Shown piece by piece: positions 48,500-58,057 of a stretch of 64,000 nt of DNA. Position numbers and translations under genes: made by a program. The stretch spans positions 1,364,001-1,428,000 of the forward strand of contig NZ_LR134290.1 of assembly GCF_900636545.1 (NCBI RefSeq), read 5' to 3'. The first letter of the stretch is position 1; each line of letters opens with the position of its first letter. This DNA comes from Pseudomonas mendocina. GTDB taxonomy: Bacteria; Pseudomonadota; Gammaproteobacteria; Pseudomonadales; Pseudomonadaceae. Below the pieces are notes generated by a model, which saw only the letters and a program-made list of their open reading frames with translations, searched no databases and was not told the origin of the DNA.

Positions 48500-49385
48500 G
48501 TTCTAGCCCCAGCGCCTGCAACGCCTGTCGGTAGCTGTTACCGGCCATGCGCAACCCGTTGTTGTGGTTGGCGCCCTCGATCAGCAGCAACTGCTTGGGC
48601 TCGCTGGCCGCATTGAACAGCGCCTCGCTGAAGCGTGACGGCACGTAGCGGTCGTCGCGCCCGTGGGCGATCAATACCGGAATGCCGACCTCGCCGATCT
48701 TGCTCAGCGAGTCGAACTCCTGCGACAGCAGCCAGCGCACCGGCAGCGCGGTATTGGTCACTGCCGCTGCCACATCGCCCAGATTGGTGAAGCTGGACTC
48801 GACGATCAGGCCCGCGGCCTGTGCTTGATCTTCGCCAGCCAGCTCGTGCGCCAGGTTGACCGCCACCGCGCCGCCGAGCGAATGGCCATAGATGAAGCGT
48901 TTGCCCGCTTCCGGTTGCAGGCGAGCCAGATGTTCCCAGGCGATCAGTGCGTCCTGGTAGACGCTGCGTTCGGAGGGCAGGGCGCCGCGACTTTGACCGA
49001 AGCCGCGGTAGTCCACCGCCAGCACCGAAAAGCCCATGGCGTGCAATTGCTCGATGCGAAACAGCTGGCCGGTCAGGTTCCAGCGTGAGCCATGCAGATA
49101 GAGTAGTGCCGGAGCATCCTTGCGTGGTGCTGGCCACCACCAGGCATGCAGGCTTTCATCGGCGGCGAGGTCGGGGGATTGCAGTTGCACGTCCTCGACG
49201 CCAGCAGGCAGGCCACTGAACCAGCGGGCGGTGCCGGGCTCGATACGAAACACCAGTTCGCGCTCGGTCTGCTCCAGCTTGGCGCAGCCGATCGGTAGCA
49301 ATACCAGTAGGCAGCCCAGAAACATCAGGCTCAGGCGACGGCGGCGCAGCAGGGCTAACCAGGGTGAGGGCATCGGCATACTCAT
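48492..49385 (-). CDS. Alpha/beta hydrolase, N-terminally anchored or lipoprotein-like
   Basis: This roughly 297-residue protein has an Arg-rich N terminus, a hydrophobic segment ending in LLPIGC (possible but imperfect lipobox), then an alpha/beta hydrolase fold. It has the [13 protein letters not shown] oxyanion region, GHSLGG nucleophile elbow, HGRDDRYVP acid and GANHNN histidine. Related to esterases of the BEM46/YfhR type. The start is uncertain: 49385, 49379 or 49421 are all possible. Overlaps the VF530 gene tail to tail. Confidence 0.82.
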   Translation of the reverse strand: MSMPMPSPWLALLRRRRLSLMFLGCLLVLLPIGCAKLEQTERELVFRIEPGTARWFSGLPAGVEDVQLQSPDLAADESLHAWWWPAPRKDAPALLYLHGSRWNLTGQLFRIEQLHAMGFSVLAVDYRGFGQSRGALPSERSVYQDALIAWEHLARLQPEAGKRFIYGHSLGGAVAVNLAHELAGEDQAQAAGLIVESSFTNLGDVAAAVTNTALPVRWLLSQEFDSLSKIGEVGIPVLIAHGRDDRYVPSRFSEALFNAASEPKQLLLIEGANHNNGLRMAGNSYRQALQALGLELN

Positions 49386-49467
49386 GAACGGCAACGGATA
49401 ATGCAGCCATGGACTGCACATCCGATGCCGGGTTTCGCCAGGTACTGAGCGCTGTGGTTACCAGGTA

Positions 49468-52400
49468 TTACCGCCGGCTGATCTGCGCTGTGCTCATCGG
49501 CGTATCACACAGGGTGGAACTGCCGGGTTCGAGGTAGGGCGCAAGGATCGGCGCCATGCCCTTGAGCACCTGCACGGGCAACGCCGAGGTGAAGGTGAAA
49601 CGCTCGGCATCCCGCCCCGGTACGAAAGCGGTGAGGGTGCCGTAGTGCCGTGGGCCGAGGAAGAACACGAAGGTGGCCGTACGGTTCATCGCCCGGGAGC
49701 TGATCACCCGGCCGCCCGCACCCACGCTCTCGATGCGGTTGTCGCCGGTGCCGGTCTTGCCGCCCAGCGTCAGGCTATGGCCGTCCTGTAACTGGAAAGT
49801 ACCTTGCAGACGCCGCGCTGTACCGCCCTCAACGACTTGGGAAAGGGCATTGCGCAGGGCTGCGGCGACCTCGGACTGCATCACCCGTTTGCCACCATGG
49901 GGCTCGCGTTCGACCCGCGTTTCATAAGGGGTGCCGGCAGCGAAATGCAGCTCGTCGATGCGCAGCACCGGCTGCCGGATACCGTCGTTTTGAATGATGC
50001 CCATCAGTTCGGCCAGTGCCGCCGGCCGGTCCCCGGAGCTGCCTAGTGCGGTGGCCAGTGAGGGAACCAGATGCTGGAAGGGATAGCCGAGGTTCTTCCA
50101 GCGCCGGTGGATATCGGAGAAGGCTTCGACCTCCAGCATGATACGGATGCGGCTATCACGAGCGCTCTTGTGCCGGCTGCGGAACAACCAGCCGTAGACC
50201 TCCTGGCGCTCGTCGATGCTGGCTGCCACGGCGTTGCTGAAACTCGCCTGCGGGTTGTCGATCAGGTAACCCAGCAACCACAGCTCCAGCGGATGTACGC
50301 GCGCGATATAGCCCTGATCCGGCAGACTGTAGGCGCCGGGGCCGTAATCCTTGTACAGGCGTGCGATACGTTGGTCGGTGAGCTTCTCCTGCGGCAAATG
50401 CGCCCGCAGGAACGCGGCGAAGGTTTCCTCGTCGGCGTGCGGCAACAGGTAGCGGTGCACGGCGCCGAGGCGCACCGAAGTCTGGCGCAGGCCGCTGATG
50501 AAGGTCTCCAGGCGCTGCTGCTCTGCCTGGCCCTGATACTTGCGCCAGAACCGCAGCAGAAACGTGCGCCCTTCCTGGTCGGCAAAACGCTGCAGGTATT
50601 CCTGGCGGCGCGGGTCCTTGTCGTCCTTGAGCAGTTCGGCGCTGCTCTGGTAGGTGCTGTAGCGCACCAGGTCGCGCATCAGGCGCACGAACGGCAGGTT
50701 GATCGATTCGCGCAGCGACTCGCGCAGGGTTGGGTTGCGGCCATTGTCCTCGCGGCGAAAGTTGCCGAAGGTGTGCAATCCGCCGCCGGTGAAGAAGCGC
50801 TCATTCGGGCTGGCGGAGTAGCGCCGCTCCAGCGCGGCGTCGAGCATGCTGGCCAGGTCGGCTTCGGGGTTGGCTTGCAGGTAGCCCACGGCCCAGCGGC
50901 TGAGGTAGTCCTGCTCGGCGATGTCTACCTGGCGCAGCTCGGCCGGGCTCTTGCCGGCATGGCGCTGATGCAGCTCGGCGATGATTTCCAGATAGGTAGC
51001 CAGCACCCGCAGTTTGGCGGTGGAACCGAGCTCCAGCTTGCTGCCCTCGTTGATGTCGAAGGGTTGGTCGGTGCTGTCGGTCTGCACCCGTACCCGGCTG
51101 CCAGTTGGGGTGCGTTCGAACAGGGTGAAGCTGTAGCGCACTTCTGCTGTTTTCTGTGGCGATAGCAGGCGTTCGCCGAAAAGGCCGATTTGCCCGGCGA
51201 ATTCCGGGTTGGCCAGGTTCTGCAGGTAGGTGCTGACCTGCTGCTGCAGATCGCGCTGCAGTGTGCTGCGCGCCGCCAGGTCGAGGCGGTCCAGGTCGTA
51301 GAGCGGCATGCCCAGGAGATTGGACAGGCGCGAGCGTGCAACGCTGACGCCTTTGTCGCTCTCCACCGCGCGCAGGTTGGGTTCCTGCTGCCAGTCACGA
51401 TATTGCAGTTTCTGCGCGAGCGCTGCGTCGCGCAGGTCGGCATCGATCAGACCTCCACTGGCGAGCAGGCGAATATGGCTTTCGGTCAGCGCCTCCATGT
51501 CGTGCCGGCCTTGCGCGAGGTAATAGGAGGGCCGGCGCTGGGCGATCATCAGCGACAGCATCTGCCGTAGGGCCAGGCCCCGTTCGGCAAGGCTGGCCTC
51601 GGGCGAACGGTGCGGATCGAGCAGTGCGTTGCTGCGCTCGAAGTCGGCGCCGTACCAGATACGCAGGCCATCGGCCAGACCGTGTACCTCGCCATGGCCG
51701 GGCGCGGCGGAAAGTGGCACGCTGTTGAGGTAGTCGCGCACGATGCGCTGGCGTGCTTCCAGTGTCTGTGGCCCTTGCTGGTAGGCGCGGACACTGGCGG
51801 AAATCATCTGCCGCAACTTTTCTCCTGCCGACAGCGTCAGCCCGTCAGGGGAATGGCGGTATTTCTCCAATTGAGTGGCCAGGGTGCTGCCGCCAGCGGA
51901 CTGATCCTGCACGTCGAGCATCTTACCCAGCTGCGACAGCGCCGCCATGGCGAAGCGTGGCCAGTCCACCGCCGGGTTGGCCAGCGGTTGCGTGGGGTCG
52001 AGCAACTGACGGTTCTCGATGAACAGCAGGCTGTTGACCACCAGCGGCGGAATGCTGGCGAAGTCGGCATAACCCTGTTGCGGGTAGTGAAAGTCGTAGA
52101 AGGGCGTACCGCGACAGTCACTGATGCTCAGGCCGCTCTGACTTTTCTCGGTAAAGGGTGGAAACAGTCCACGGCGGCTGTAAGCCATCAGTTCGTCGGA
52201 GAAGCGTGATTGCTCGGTAACCTGATAGTCGCGTTGCTGCAAGCGCTCCAGCATCAGCGGCAGGTAGGCGTAGCCCTGGCGTTTGTCGAACGGACCATCG
52301 GTCGGGTAGATGATACGCTCGCTGGGGCCTGGTTCGACCTTGTAGGTGAGGCTCGCGGCATAGCGACTCAATTCACGTGACTGAAAATGCGCGCTGCGCG

Positions 52401-52566
52401 ACTCGAACACCAGCAGCGCGGTGGCAGCCAATAGCAACGATACCAGCAGCAGATACAGGATAAGGCGCCAGTGACGGCCTGCCGAAGCCGACTTTCGCTG
52501 ATCCCTGGCACCGACCGAGGACGCCAGCTCACGCTGCTGCGAATTCATTTGCCATGATGCGCCCAT
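49468..52566 (-). CDS. Class A penicillin-binding protein-like (GT51 glycosyltransferase plus transpeptidase), large and divergent
   Basis: This 1032-residue membrane protein has one N-terminal helix (about 33-53), a GT51 domain (about 165-330) and a penicillin-binding transpeptidase domain (about 450-1000). Transpeptidase motifs are intact: SxxK at S515-K518, SxN from S621, KTG at K937. The GT51 motifs are altered: FIENRQLLDP in place of EDxxFxxHxG, and GGSTLATQLEKYRHSP in place of GGSTITQQ. It could be a specialised PBP or a peptidoglycan-related enzyme outside normal growth. Two starts are possible (52566 or 52548). It stands alone on the minus strand. Confidence 0.85.
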   Translation of the reverse strand: MGASWQMNSQQRELASSVGARDQRKSASAGRHWRLILYLLLVSLLLAATALLVFESRSAHFQSRELSRYAASLTYKVEPGPSERIIYPTDGPFDKRQGYAYLPLMLERLQQRDYQVTEQSRFSDELMAYSRRGLFPPFTEKSQSGLSISDCRGTPFYDFHYPQQGYADFASIPPLVVNSLLFIENRQLLDPTQPLANPAVDWPRFAMAALSQLGKMLDVQDQSAGGSTLATQLEKYRHSPDGLTLSAGEKLRQMISASVRAYQQGPQTLEARQRIVRDYLNSVPLSAAPGHGEVHGLADGLRIWYGADFERSNALLDPHRSPEASLAERGLALRQMLSLMIAQRRPSYYLAQGRHDMEALTESHIRLLASGGLIDADLRDAALAQKLQYRDWQQEPNLRAVESDKGVSVARSRLSNLLGMPLYDLDRLDLAARSTLQRDLQQQVSTYLQNLANPEFAGQIGLFGERLLSPQKTAEVRYSFTLFERTPTGSRVRVQTDSTDQPFDINEGSKLELGSTAKLRVLATYLEIIAELHQRHAGKSPAELRQVDIAEQDYLSRWAVGYLQANPEADLASMLDAALERRYSASPNERFFTGGGLHTFGNFRREDNGRNPTLRESLRESINLPFVRLMRDLVRYSTYQSSAELLKDDKDPRRQEYLQRFADQEGRTFLLRFWRKYQGQAEQQRLETFISGLRQTSVRLGAVHRYLLPHADEETFAAFLRAHLPQEKLTDQRIARLYKDYGPGAYSLPDQGYIARVHPLELWLLGYLIDNPQASFSNAVAASIDERQEVYGWLFRSRHKSARDSRIRIMLEVEAFSDIHRRWKNLGYPFQHLVPSLATALGSSGDRPAALAELMGIIQNDGIRQPVLRIDELHFAAGTPYETRVEREPHGGKRVMQSEVAAALRNALSQVVEGGTARRLQGTFQLQDGHSLTLGGKTGTGDNRIESVGAGGRVISSRAMNRTATFVFFLGPRHYGTLTAFVPGRDAERFTFTSALPVQVLKGMAPILAPYLEPGSSTLCDTPMSTAQISRR

Positions 52567-52787
52567 AAATCACCGGCCTGGTCTGTCAGCATCATATAAG
52601 CCGCGAGATTGCCTCTTGCCGGATGCTGACCCTGGGTCGGCTGGGCTGCGGTCGTCTCGTCTGTCTCACTACCAGCTTAGACGCTGGCGCGCTGTCTGGC
52701 TGGCGGTTTTTGCGGGTTGTACGGCGTTTACCTCGATCAAGGTCAGTCCTGCTAGACTCGCGGGATGCATCGATACAGGTGATCATC

Positions 52788-53468
52788 ATGCAGCGCGACC
52801 ATCGTGAACAGCTTCAGCAAAGCTGGCAGGCCAACGCCGATGCCTGGGCTGCCGCTGTGCGCGAGCAGCGTATCGAAAGCCGGCGGCTGGTCACCGACGC
52901 TGCCATCATCCAGGCCGTACTCGCCTTGCAGCCAAAGCGGGTGCTGGATATCGGCTGCGGCGAAGGCTGGTTGTGCCGTGGTCTGGCCGAGCATGGGATC
53001 GAGCCCGTCGGGGTGGATGCCTCCGCACCTTTGATCGAGGCGGCGCGCGCGGCGTGCGATGGACGCAGTCAGTACCGCGTCTGTGGGTATGCAGAACTCG
53101 AGGAACATGCCGAGCAACTTGGGCGTTTCGAGGTGCTGGTGTGCAATTTCGCCCTGCTCGAAGAGCCGCTGCAGCCAATCTTGCGCAGCTTGCACAGATT
53201 GCTCGCACCTGGCGGCAGCCTGCTGATCCAGACTCTGCACCCCTGGCGTGCCAGCCATGGCGAGCCCTATCAGGACGGTTGGCGGGTCGAAGACTTCATC
53301 GGTTTCGGAGAGGGTTTTCAGGCACCCATGCCTTGGTTCTTCCGCACCCTGCAATCCTGGCTGACGTTGATTGGTGAGACCGGCTGGCGGCTTGAGTGGT
53401 TGCAGGAGCCGCTGCATCCCGAAAGCGTACAACCGGTTTCCCTGCTGCTTTTGCTCAAGCCGCTCTGA
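52788..53468 (+). CDS. Class I SAM-dependent methyltransferase
   Basis: This 226-residue methyltransferase has motif I VLDIGCGEGWLCRGLAEHG and the acidic post-I GVDAS. The N terminus and the C-terminal half resemble UbiE/small-molecule methyltransferases of unknown substrate. AGGTGATCATC precedes ATG 52788. It is followed within 2 bases by a VOC gene and then an aldo-keto reductase gene, probably an operon. Confidence 0.85.
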   Translation: MQRDHREQLQQSWQANADAWAAAVREQRIESRRLVTDAAIIQAVLALQPKRVLDIGCGEGWLCRGLAEHGIEPVGVDASAPLIEAARAACDGRSQYRVCGYAELEEHAEQLGRFEVLVCNFALLEEPLQPILRSLHRLLAPGGSLLIQTLHPWRASHGEPYQDGWRVEDFIGFGEGFQAPMPWFFRTLQSWLTLIGETGWRLEWLQEPLHPESVQPVSLLLLLKPL

Positions 53469-53470
53469 TC

Positions 53471-53905
53471 ATGCAACTGCTGCTCAATCTCGACGTGCCC
53501 GATCTACCGGCCGCAGTGGCTTTCTATTGGCAAGCATTCGGGTTAACAGTCGGGCGTGAGTTGTTCGACGGCACGGTCGTCGAGATGCTCGGTGCAGGCG
53601 TACCGCTCTACCTGTTGCACAAGGCCGCCGCGACTGGACCCTGTCCACGGAAAGGTGCACAGCGCGACTACAGCCGGCACTGGATGCCGCTGCACCTGGA
53701 TCTGGTCGTTGCTGACCTCGATTCGGCCTTGGCTCGGGCGCTTGGTGCGGGCGCGCAGCGGGAAGGTGAAATCCATGAATATGACTGGGGGCGCCTGGTC
53801 ACGCTGAGTGATCCATTTGGCCACGGACTGTGCCTGGTGCAGTGGCGTGGCGAGGGATATGACCTGGTCACAGCCCATGCGGGAGCCATTGATGCGCAAA
53901 ATTGA
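53471..53905 (+). CDS. VOC superfamily (glyoxalase/dioxygenase-like) protein
   Basis: This 144-residue protein has two VOC half-motifs: NLDVPDLPAAVAFYWQAFGLTVGRELFDG and LHLDLVVADLDSALARALGAGA, ending VTLSDPFGHGLCLVQW. A metal-dependent lyase, dioxygenase or resistance role is possible. It starts at ATG 53471, two bases after the methyltransferase stop. Confidence 0.85.
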   Translation: MQLLLNLDVPDLPAAVAFYWQAFGLTVGRELFDGTVVEMLGAGVPLYLLHKAAATGPCPRKGAQRDYSRHWMPLHLDLVVADLDSALARALGAGAQREGEIHEYDWGRLVTLSDPFGHGLCLVQWRGEGYDLVTAHAGAIDAQN

Positions 53906-54713
53906 ATTGGCAGGTAGGCAGGTACCGGTGATTGGCCAGGGGACCTGGCGTATGGGCGAGGACGAATGCCTGCGTTCGCGTGAGGTCGCCGCGCTTCGTG
54001 AGGGCCTCGACCTGGGTCTGAGTCTGATCGACACCGCCGAGATGTATGGTGAGGGCGGCGCAGAGCAGGTGGTGGGGGAAGCCATCGCCGGGCGTCGGGA
54101 CGAGGTGTTTCTGGTCAGCAAGGTGTATCCGCACAACGCCAGTCTGGACGGTGTCCAGGCGGCCTGCGAGCGTAGCCTGAAACGCCTGGGTTGCGAGCGT
54201 ATCGACCTGTACCTGTTGCACTGGCGCGGCCGCTATCCGCTGGCGGAGACCGTAGAAGGCTTCGAGCGGCTGCGCGAGCAAGGCAAGATCGCTGCCTGGG
54301 GCGTCTCCAACTTCGATCTGGACGATCTGCTGGAACTGGATCAGCCGGCATGCCAGGCCAATCAGGTGCTGTACAACCTGGAGGCCCGAGGCATCGAGTA
54401 TGACCTGCTGCCTTGGCAACAGCGTGCCGGCATGCCGCTGATGGCCTACTGTCCGCTAAGTCAGGCGGGCGCCTTGTTGCATGAGCCGGTGCTGCGGCAG
54501 GTGGCTGAGCGACATGGGGCTACCGCTGCCCAGATAGCGTTGGCTTGGACACTCAGGCAGGACGGTGTGATTGCCATTCCCAAGGCCGCAAGCAGGGCGC
54601 ATTTGCGCGATAACGCTGTAGCGGCTGCCATCGCGTTGAATGTGGATGATCTGAATCTGCTGGATGAGGTCTTTGCGCCACCACGTGGCAAGCGGCCGCT
54701 GGAGATGGTCTGA
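53892..54713 (+). CDS. Aldo/keto reductase
   Basis: This 273-residue NADPH-dependent oxidoreductase has the catalytic Asp and Tyr in DTAEMYGEGGAE, Lys in FLVSKVYPHN and His in LLHWRG. GQGTWRMGEDE at the N terminus is typical of the YeaE-type subgroup. I chose ATG 53892 with GGGAG upstream; it overlaps the VOC gene by 14 bases. Substrate unknown. Confidence 0.88.
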   Translation: MRKIELAGRQVPVIGQGTWRMGEDECLRSREVAALREGLDLGLSLIDTAEMYGEGGAEQVVGEAIAGRRDEVFLVSKVYPHNASLDGVQAACERSLKRLGCERIDLYLLHWRGRYPLAETVEGFERLREQGKIAAWGVSNFDLDDLLELDQPACQANQVLYNLEARGIEYDLLPWQQRAGMPLMAYCPLSQAGALLHEPVLRQVAERHGATAAQIALAWTLRQDGVIAIPKAASRAHLRDNAVAAAIALNVDDLNLLDEVFAPPRGKRPLEMV

Positions 54714-54755
54714 AAGGCCATCACTGACCAGTCGGCCGACGCGTGTCGTTCGGAA

Positions 54756-55712
54756 TCAGTTGGCCGGATCGGCGGCCAGGCGTCCGGCGTCCTTGAGCAG
54801 AGCCTTGAGGAAGGCGTCCTGTAATTCGGGGTCGTTGCGCGTCAGCTCGATCAGGCTCTGTTCCAGCTCGCTGGCTTCCTCCTCCAGGCCAAGATCGGAG
54901 AGGCGCTTGACCCGGTGTACCCACTGGGCGACGTCGTCTCCCTCGAGGTCGTCGAAGATCAGGTCATGCGCCTCACGCAGCTTGCCGCGCAGGGTATGGC
55001 TGACCATCAGCGTCGTTTCGGCGCGAGCGACGTCATCACCAAGGCGATCTTCCACACTCAACTGCAGCATGTTCAAACGAGCGATGTCCTGCTCGGTGAA
55101 AGGGCTGTCCAGCAGGTTGAGGCGCAGGACCCCTGTGCTGTCGGTGAGCATCTCGAACTGCTGATCACCCGCCTTGACCTGGACCGGGCGTTCGGCCCAG
55201 GGCAGGTTGGTGTACTCCATGCGACGATCACGTTGCACCTCGTCGATGCTGGCCAGATTCTGCTCGGCGCGTCCATTGGACTCGACGTTCATGAACGGGT
55301 TGAGCCCGGCCATGCCGTAGCTGATCCAGTCGCGGGTTGCGGTTTCCGGCAAGCTGCCCAGCAGCACGACGTTGAGGATGTTGGCGCCGACGCCGGCAAC
55401 CACCGCAACAGCGCCCATCGGCACTTCATAGATTTCGCGCCACGCCTGATAAGGAGTGTAGCGGTCGTAGCGGCGGGTGACCTCGAAGGCCGTGACCTCG
55501 TAGCTCTTCTGGTCATGCACACGCACTCGGCGTTGGGGCAACTCCAACACCTTGGGTTCGCCTGCGTCGATCTGCAACTGATGATCCAGCAGTTTTCGTT
55601 CGACGCGCTCCTCGTGCTCGCTACGCTGCGGCAACTGGTTGGCACAGCCGCTGAGGAAAAGGGCGCCGCACAGGGCGGCGCCGATGAGGCGAAGGTTGCT
55701 GCTCGTGTACAT
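54756..55712 (-). CDS. Conserved outer-membrane lipoprotein, function unknown
   Basis: This 318-residue protein has a lipoprotein signal peptide (LFLSGC, C23). The domain contains a hydrophobic Gly/Val-rich segment (about 98-118, PMGAVAVVAGVGANILNVVLLG), which could insert in a membrane, and a helical C-terminal region. It lies between an aldo-keto reductase gene and proS. In P. aeruginosa a homologue sits downstream of proS (PA0955-PA0956 by memory). No function is recognised. Confidence 0.75.
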   Translation of the reverse strand: MYTSSNLRLIGAALCGALFLSGCANQLPQRSEHEERVERKLLDHQLQIDAGEPKVLELPQRRVRVHDQKSYEVTAFEVTRRYDRYTPYQAWREIYEVPMGAVAVVAGVGANILNVVLLGSLPETATRDWISYGMAGLNPFMNVESNGRAEQNLASIDEVQRDRRMEYTNLPWAERPVQVKAGDQQFEMLTDSTGVLRLNLLDSPFTEQDIARLNMLQLSVEDRLGDDVARAETTLMVSHTLRGKLREAHDLIFDDLEGDDVAQWVHRVKRLSDLGLEEEASELEQSLIELTRNDPELQDAFLKALLKDAGRLAADPAN

Positions 55713-55732
55713 GATGTCTCGGTAGGGCGTGA

Positions 55733-57448
55733 TCAGCGTTTGATACGGGCTTGCAGGAACGACAGGATCTCGGCCAGCGGCACGGCTTGTGCTTCGGTCT
55801 CGGCGCGACTCTTGTACTCGAGATTACCCTCGGCCAGGCCGCGGTCGCTGACCACGACGCGGTGCGGGATACCGATCAGCTCCATGTCGGCGAACTTGAT
55901 GCCGGGGCTGGTTTTCTTGTCGCGGTCATCCAGCAACACATCGAAACCGGCGGCGGTGAGCTCGGCGTAGAGCTTGTCGGTGGCCTTGCGGACCTGCTCG
56001 GTTTCGTAGCGCAGCGGCACCAGGGCGATGTGGAACGGCGCCAGGGCATCGTTCCAGCGAATACCGCGCTCGTCGAAGTTCTGCTCGATAGCCGCAGCCA
56101 CAACGCGCGAAACGCCGATGCCATAGCAGCCCATGGTCAGGGTGACGGGTTTGCCGTTCTCGCCCAGCACCTGGCAGTTCATCGCTTCGCTGTACTTGGT
56201 GCCGAGCTGGAAGATGTGCCCGACTTCGATGCCGCGCTTGATCACCAGGGTACCCTGGCCATCCGGGCTCGGATCGCCTTCGACGACGTTGCGCAGGTCG
56301 GCCACGGTCGGCACCGGCAGGTCGCGCTCCCAGTTGACGCCGAAGTAGTGCTTGTCGTCGATGTTGGCGCCGATGACGAAGTCGCTCATCAGTTCCACAG
56401 AACGATCGATGATGACGGGCAGCGGCAGATTTAGCGGGCCAAGGGAACCTGCACCGGCACCGATGGCGGCACGCAGCTCTGCGTCGCTGGCCATGGTCAG
56501 CGGGTTGGCGACCTGTTCCAGGTTGGCAGCCTTGATCTCGTTGAGCTCATGGTCGCCACGTACCACCAACGCGATCAGCTTGCCTTTTTCGGCAGCATGG
56601 ACGATCAGGGTCTTGATGGTCTTCTCGATCGGCAGGTTGAAGCCTTCGACCAGAGCCGCGATGGTTTTCGCATCGGGAGTATCGACCAGGCGCAATTCTT
56701 CGGTCGGTGCCGGGCGCACCTTCTCGCGAGGCAGGGCTTCGGCCTTCTCGATGTTGGCGGCGTAGTCGGAACTGTTGCTGAAGGCGATGTCGTCTTCGCC
56801 GGAGTCGGCCAGCACATGGAATTCGTGCGAACCGGTGCCGCCGATGGAGCCGGTATCGGCCTGTACCGGACGGAAATTCAGGCCCAGGCGGGTAAAGACG
56901 TTGCAGTACGCCTGGTGCATGCGGTCGTAGGTTTCCTGCAGGGACGCCTGGTCGGCATGGAAGGAGTAGGCGTCCTTCATGATGAACTCGCGGCCGCGCA
57001 TTAGGCCGAAGCGCGGACGGATCTCGTCACGGAACTTGGTCTGGATCTGGTAGAAATTGATCGGCAGCTGCTTGTAGCTGTTCAGCTCGTTACGGGCCAG
57101 GTCGGTGATTACTTCCTCGTGGGTCGGGCCGACGCAGAATTCGCGATCATGACGGTCGTTGACTCGCAGCAGTTCGGGGCCGTACTGCACCCAGCGACCT
57201 GATTCCTGCCATAGCTCGGCCGGCTGGATGGCGGGCATCAGCACTTCTAGCGCGCCTGCGGCGTTCATTTCCTCGCGCACCACATTCTCGACCTTGCGCA
57301 GCACGCGCAGGCCCATCGGCAGCCAGGTGTACAGGCCGGAGGCCAGCTTGCGGATCATGCCGGCACGCAGCATCAGCTGGTGGCTGATCACCACAGCATC
57401 GGAAGGGGTTTCTTTCAGGGTCGAGAGCAGGAACTGACTGGTACGCAT
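55733..57448 (-). CDS. proS: Prolyl-tRNA synthetase
   Basis: This 571-residue class IIa synthetase charges tRNA-Pro. Motif 1 region ([29 protein letters not shown]), motif 2 ([25 protein letters not shown]), motif 3 ([17 protein letters not shown]) and the bacterial INS editing insertion (about 220-400) are all visible. The length is right. It is divergent from a GTG-initiated thioesterase gene. Confidence 0.96.
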   Translation of the reverse strand: MRTSQFLLSTLKETPSDAVVISHQLMLRAGMIRKLASGLYTWLPMGLRVLRKVENVVREEMNAAGALEVLMPAIQPAELWQESGRWVQYGPELLRVNDRHDREFCVGPTHEEVITDLARNELNSYKQLPINFYQIQTKFRDEIRPRFGLMRGREFIMKDAYSFHADQASLQETYDRMHQAYCNVFTRLGLNFRPVQADTGSIGGTGSHEFHVLADSGEDDIAFSNSSDYAANIEKAEALPREKVRPAPTEELRLVDTPDAKTIAALVEGFNLPIEKTIKTLIVHAAEKGKLIALVVRGDHELNEIKAANLEQVANPLTMASDAELRAAIGAGAGSLGPLNLPLPVIIDRSVELMSDFVIGANIDDKHYFGVNWERDLPVPTVADLRNVVEGDPSPDGQGTLVIKRGIEVGHIFQLGTKYSEAMNCQVLGENGKPVTLTMGCYGIGVSRVVAAAIEQNFDERGIRWNDALAPFHIALVPLRYETEQVRKATDKLYAELTAAGFDVLLDDRDKKTSPGIKFADMELIGIPHRVVVSDRGLAEGNLEYKSRAETEAQAVPLAEILSFLQARIKR

Positions 57449-57570
57449 GTTTGGCCGTTCTGTCGGTTGCTAGGGCTTGGAATAGGCCGGCATTGTACGG
57501 TGCCTATACAGTGGCGTACAGGACGGGTGCAGGGCGCGAGTGCTGCTGCGTTAACCAGGAGGAATAAATA

Positions 57571-57984
57571 GTGGGACTGACTGCACTTGAGGTTCAGACC
57601 CTGATTCGGGGTGGGCTACCAATGGCCGAGGACATCGATCTGCGGATCGACCGGCTCGACGAGGAGGGCGTGCTGGCGCGCGTGCCCTTTCAGGCCAAAT
57701 TGGTGCGTCCGGGCGGGACGCTGTCCGGCCCTACCATCATGGCGCTGGGCGATGCGGCGATGTATGCGGTGGTGCTGGGACGTCTCGGTCGCGTGGAGAT
57801 GGCGGTGACATCCAATCTCAATATCAACTTTCTGGTCAAACCCAAACCGGTCGACTTGTTGGCCGAAGCACGCATATTGCGCTTGAGTCGACGTCAGGCA
57901 GTTTGCGAGGTTTCGTTATATTCGCTTGGTAATGAGAATGAGTTGGTGGCACATGTGACGGGGACTTATGCGTTGCCTCTTTAA
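57571..57984 (+). CDS. PaaI-family thioesterase (hotdog fold)
   Basis: This 137-residue acyl-CoA thioesterase has the hotdog motif RPGGTLSGPTIMALGDAAMYAVVLGRLG followed by TSNLNINFLVKP. GTG 57571 has a strong AGGAGG upstream. It sits between proS and the OprD gene, as in P. aeruginosa. Substrate acyl group unknown. Confidence 0.88.
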   Translation: MGLTALEVQTLIRGGLPMAEDIDLRIDRLDEEGVLARVPFQAKLVRPGGTLSGPTIMALGDAAMYAVVLGRLGRVEMAVTSNLNINFLVKPKPVDLLAEARILRLSRRQAVCEVSLYSLGNENELVAHVTGTYALPL

Positions 57985-58002
57985 AGTACCGAGACTTAAA
58001 TA

Positions 58003-58035
58003 AAGAAACCCGGCCAAGGCCGGGTTTCTTTTATA
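58003..58035. terminator. Bidirectional terminator between thioesterase and OprD genes
   Basis: AAGAAACCCGGCC and GGCCGGGTTTCTT form a long hairpin with T-rich and A-rich flanks on both sides, serving the thioesterase gene on the plus strand and the porin gene on the minus strand. Confidence 0.9.
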
Positions 58036-58057
58036 CCGCTATCGAGTAGCGCTGAAG

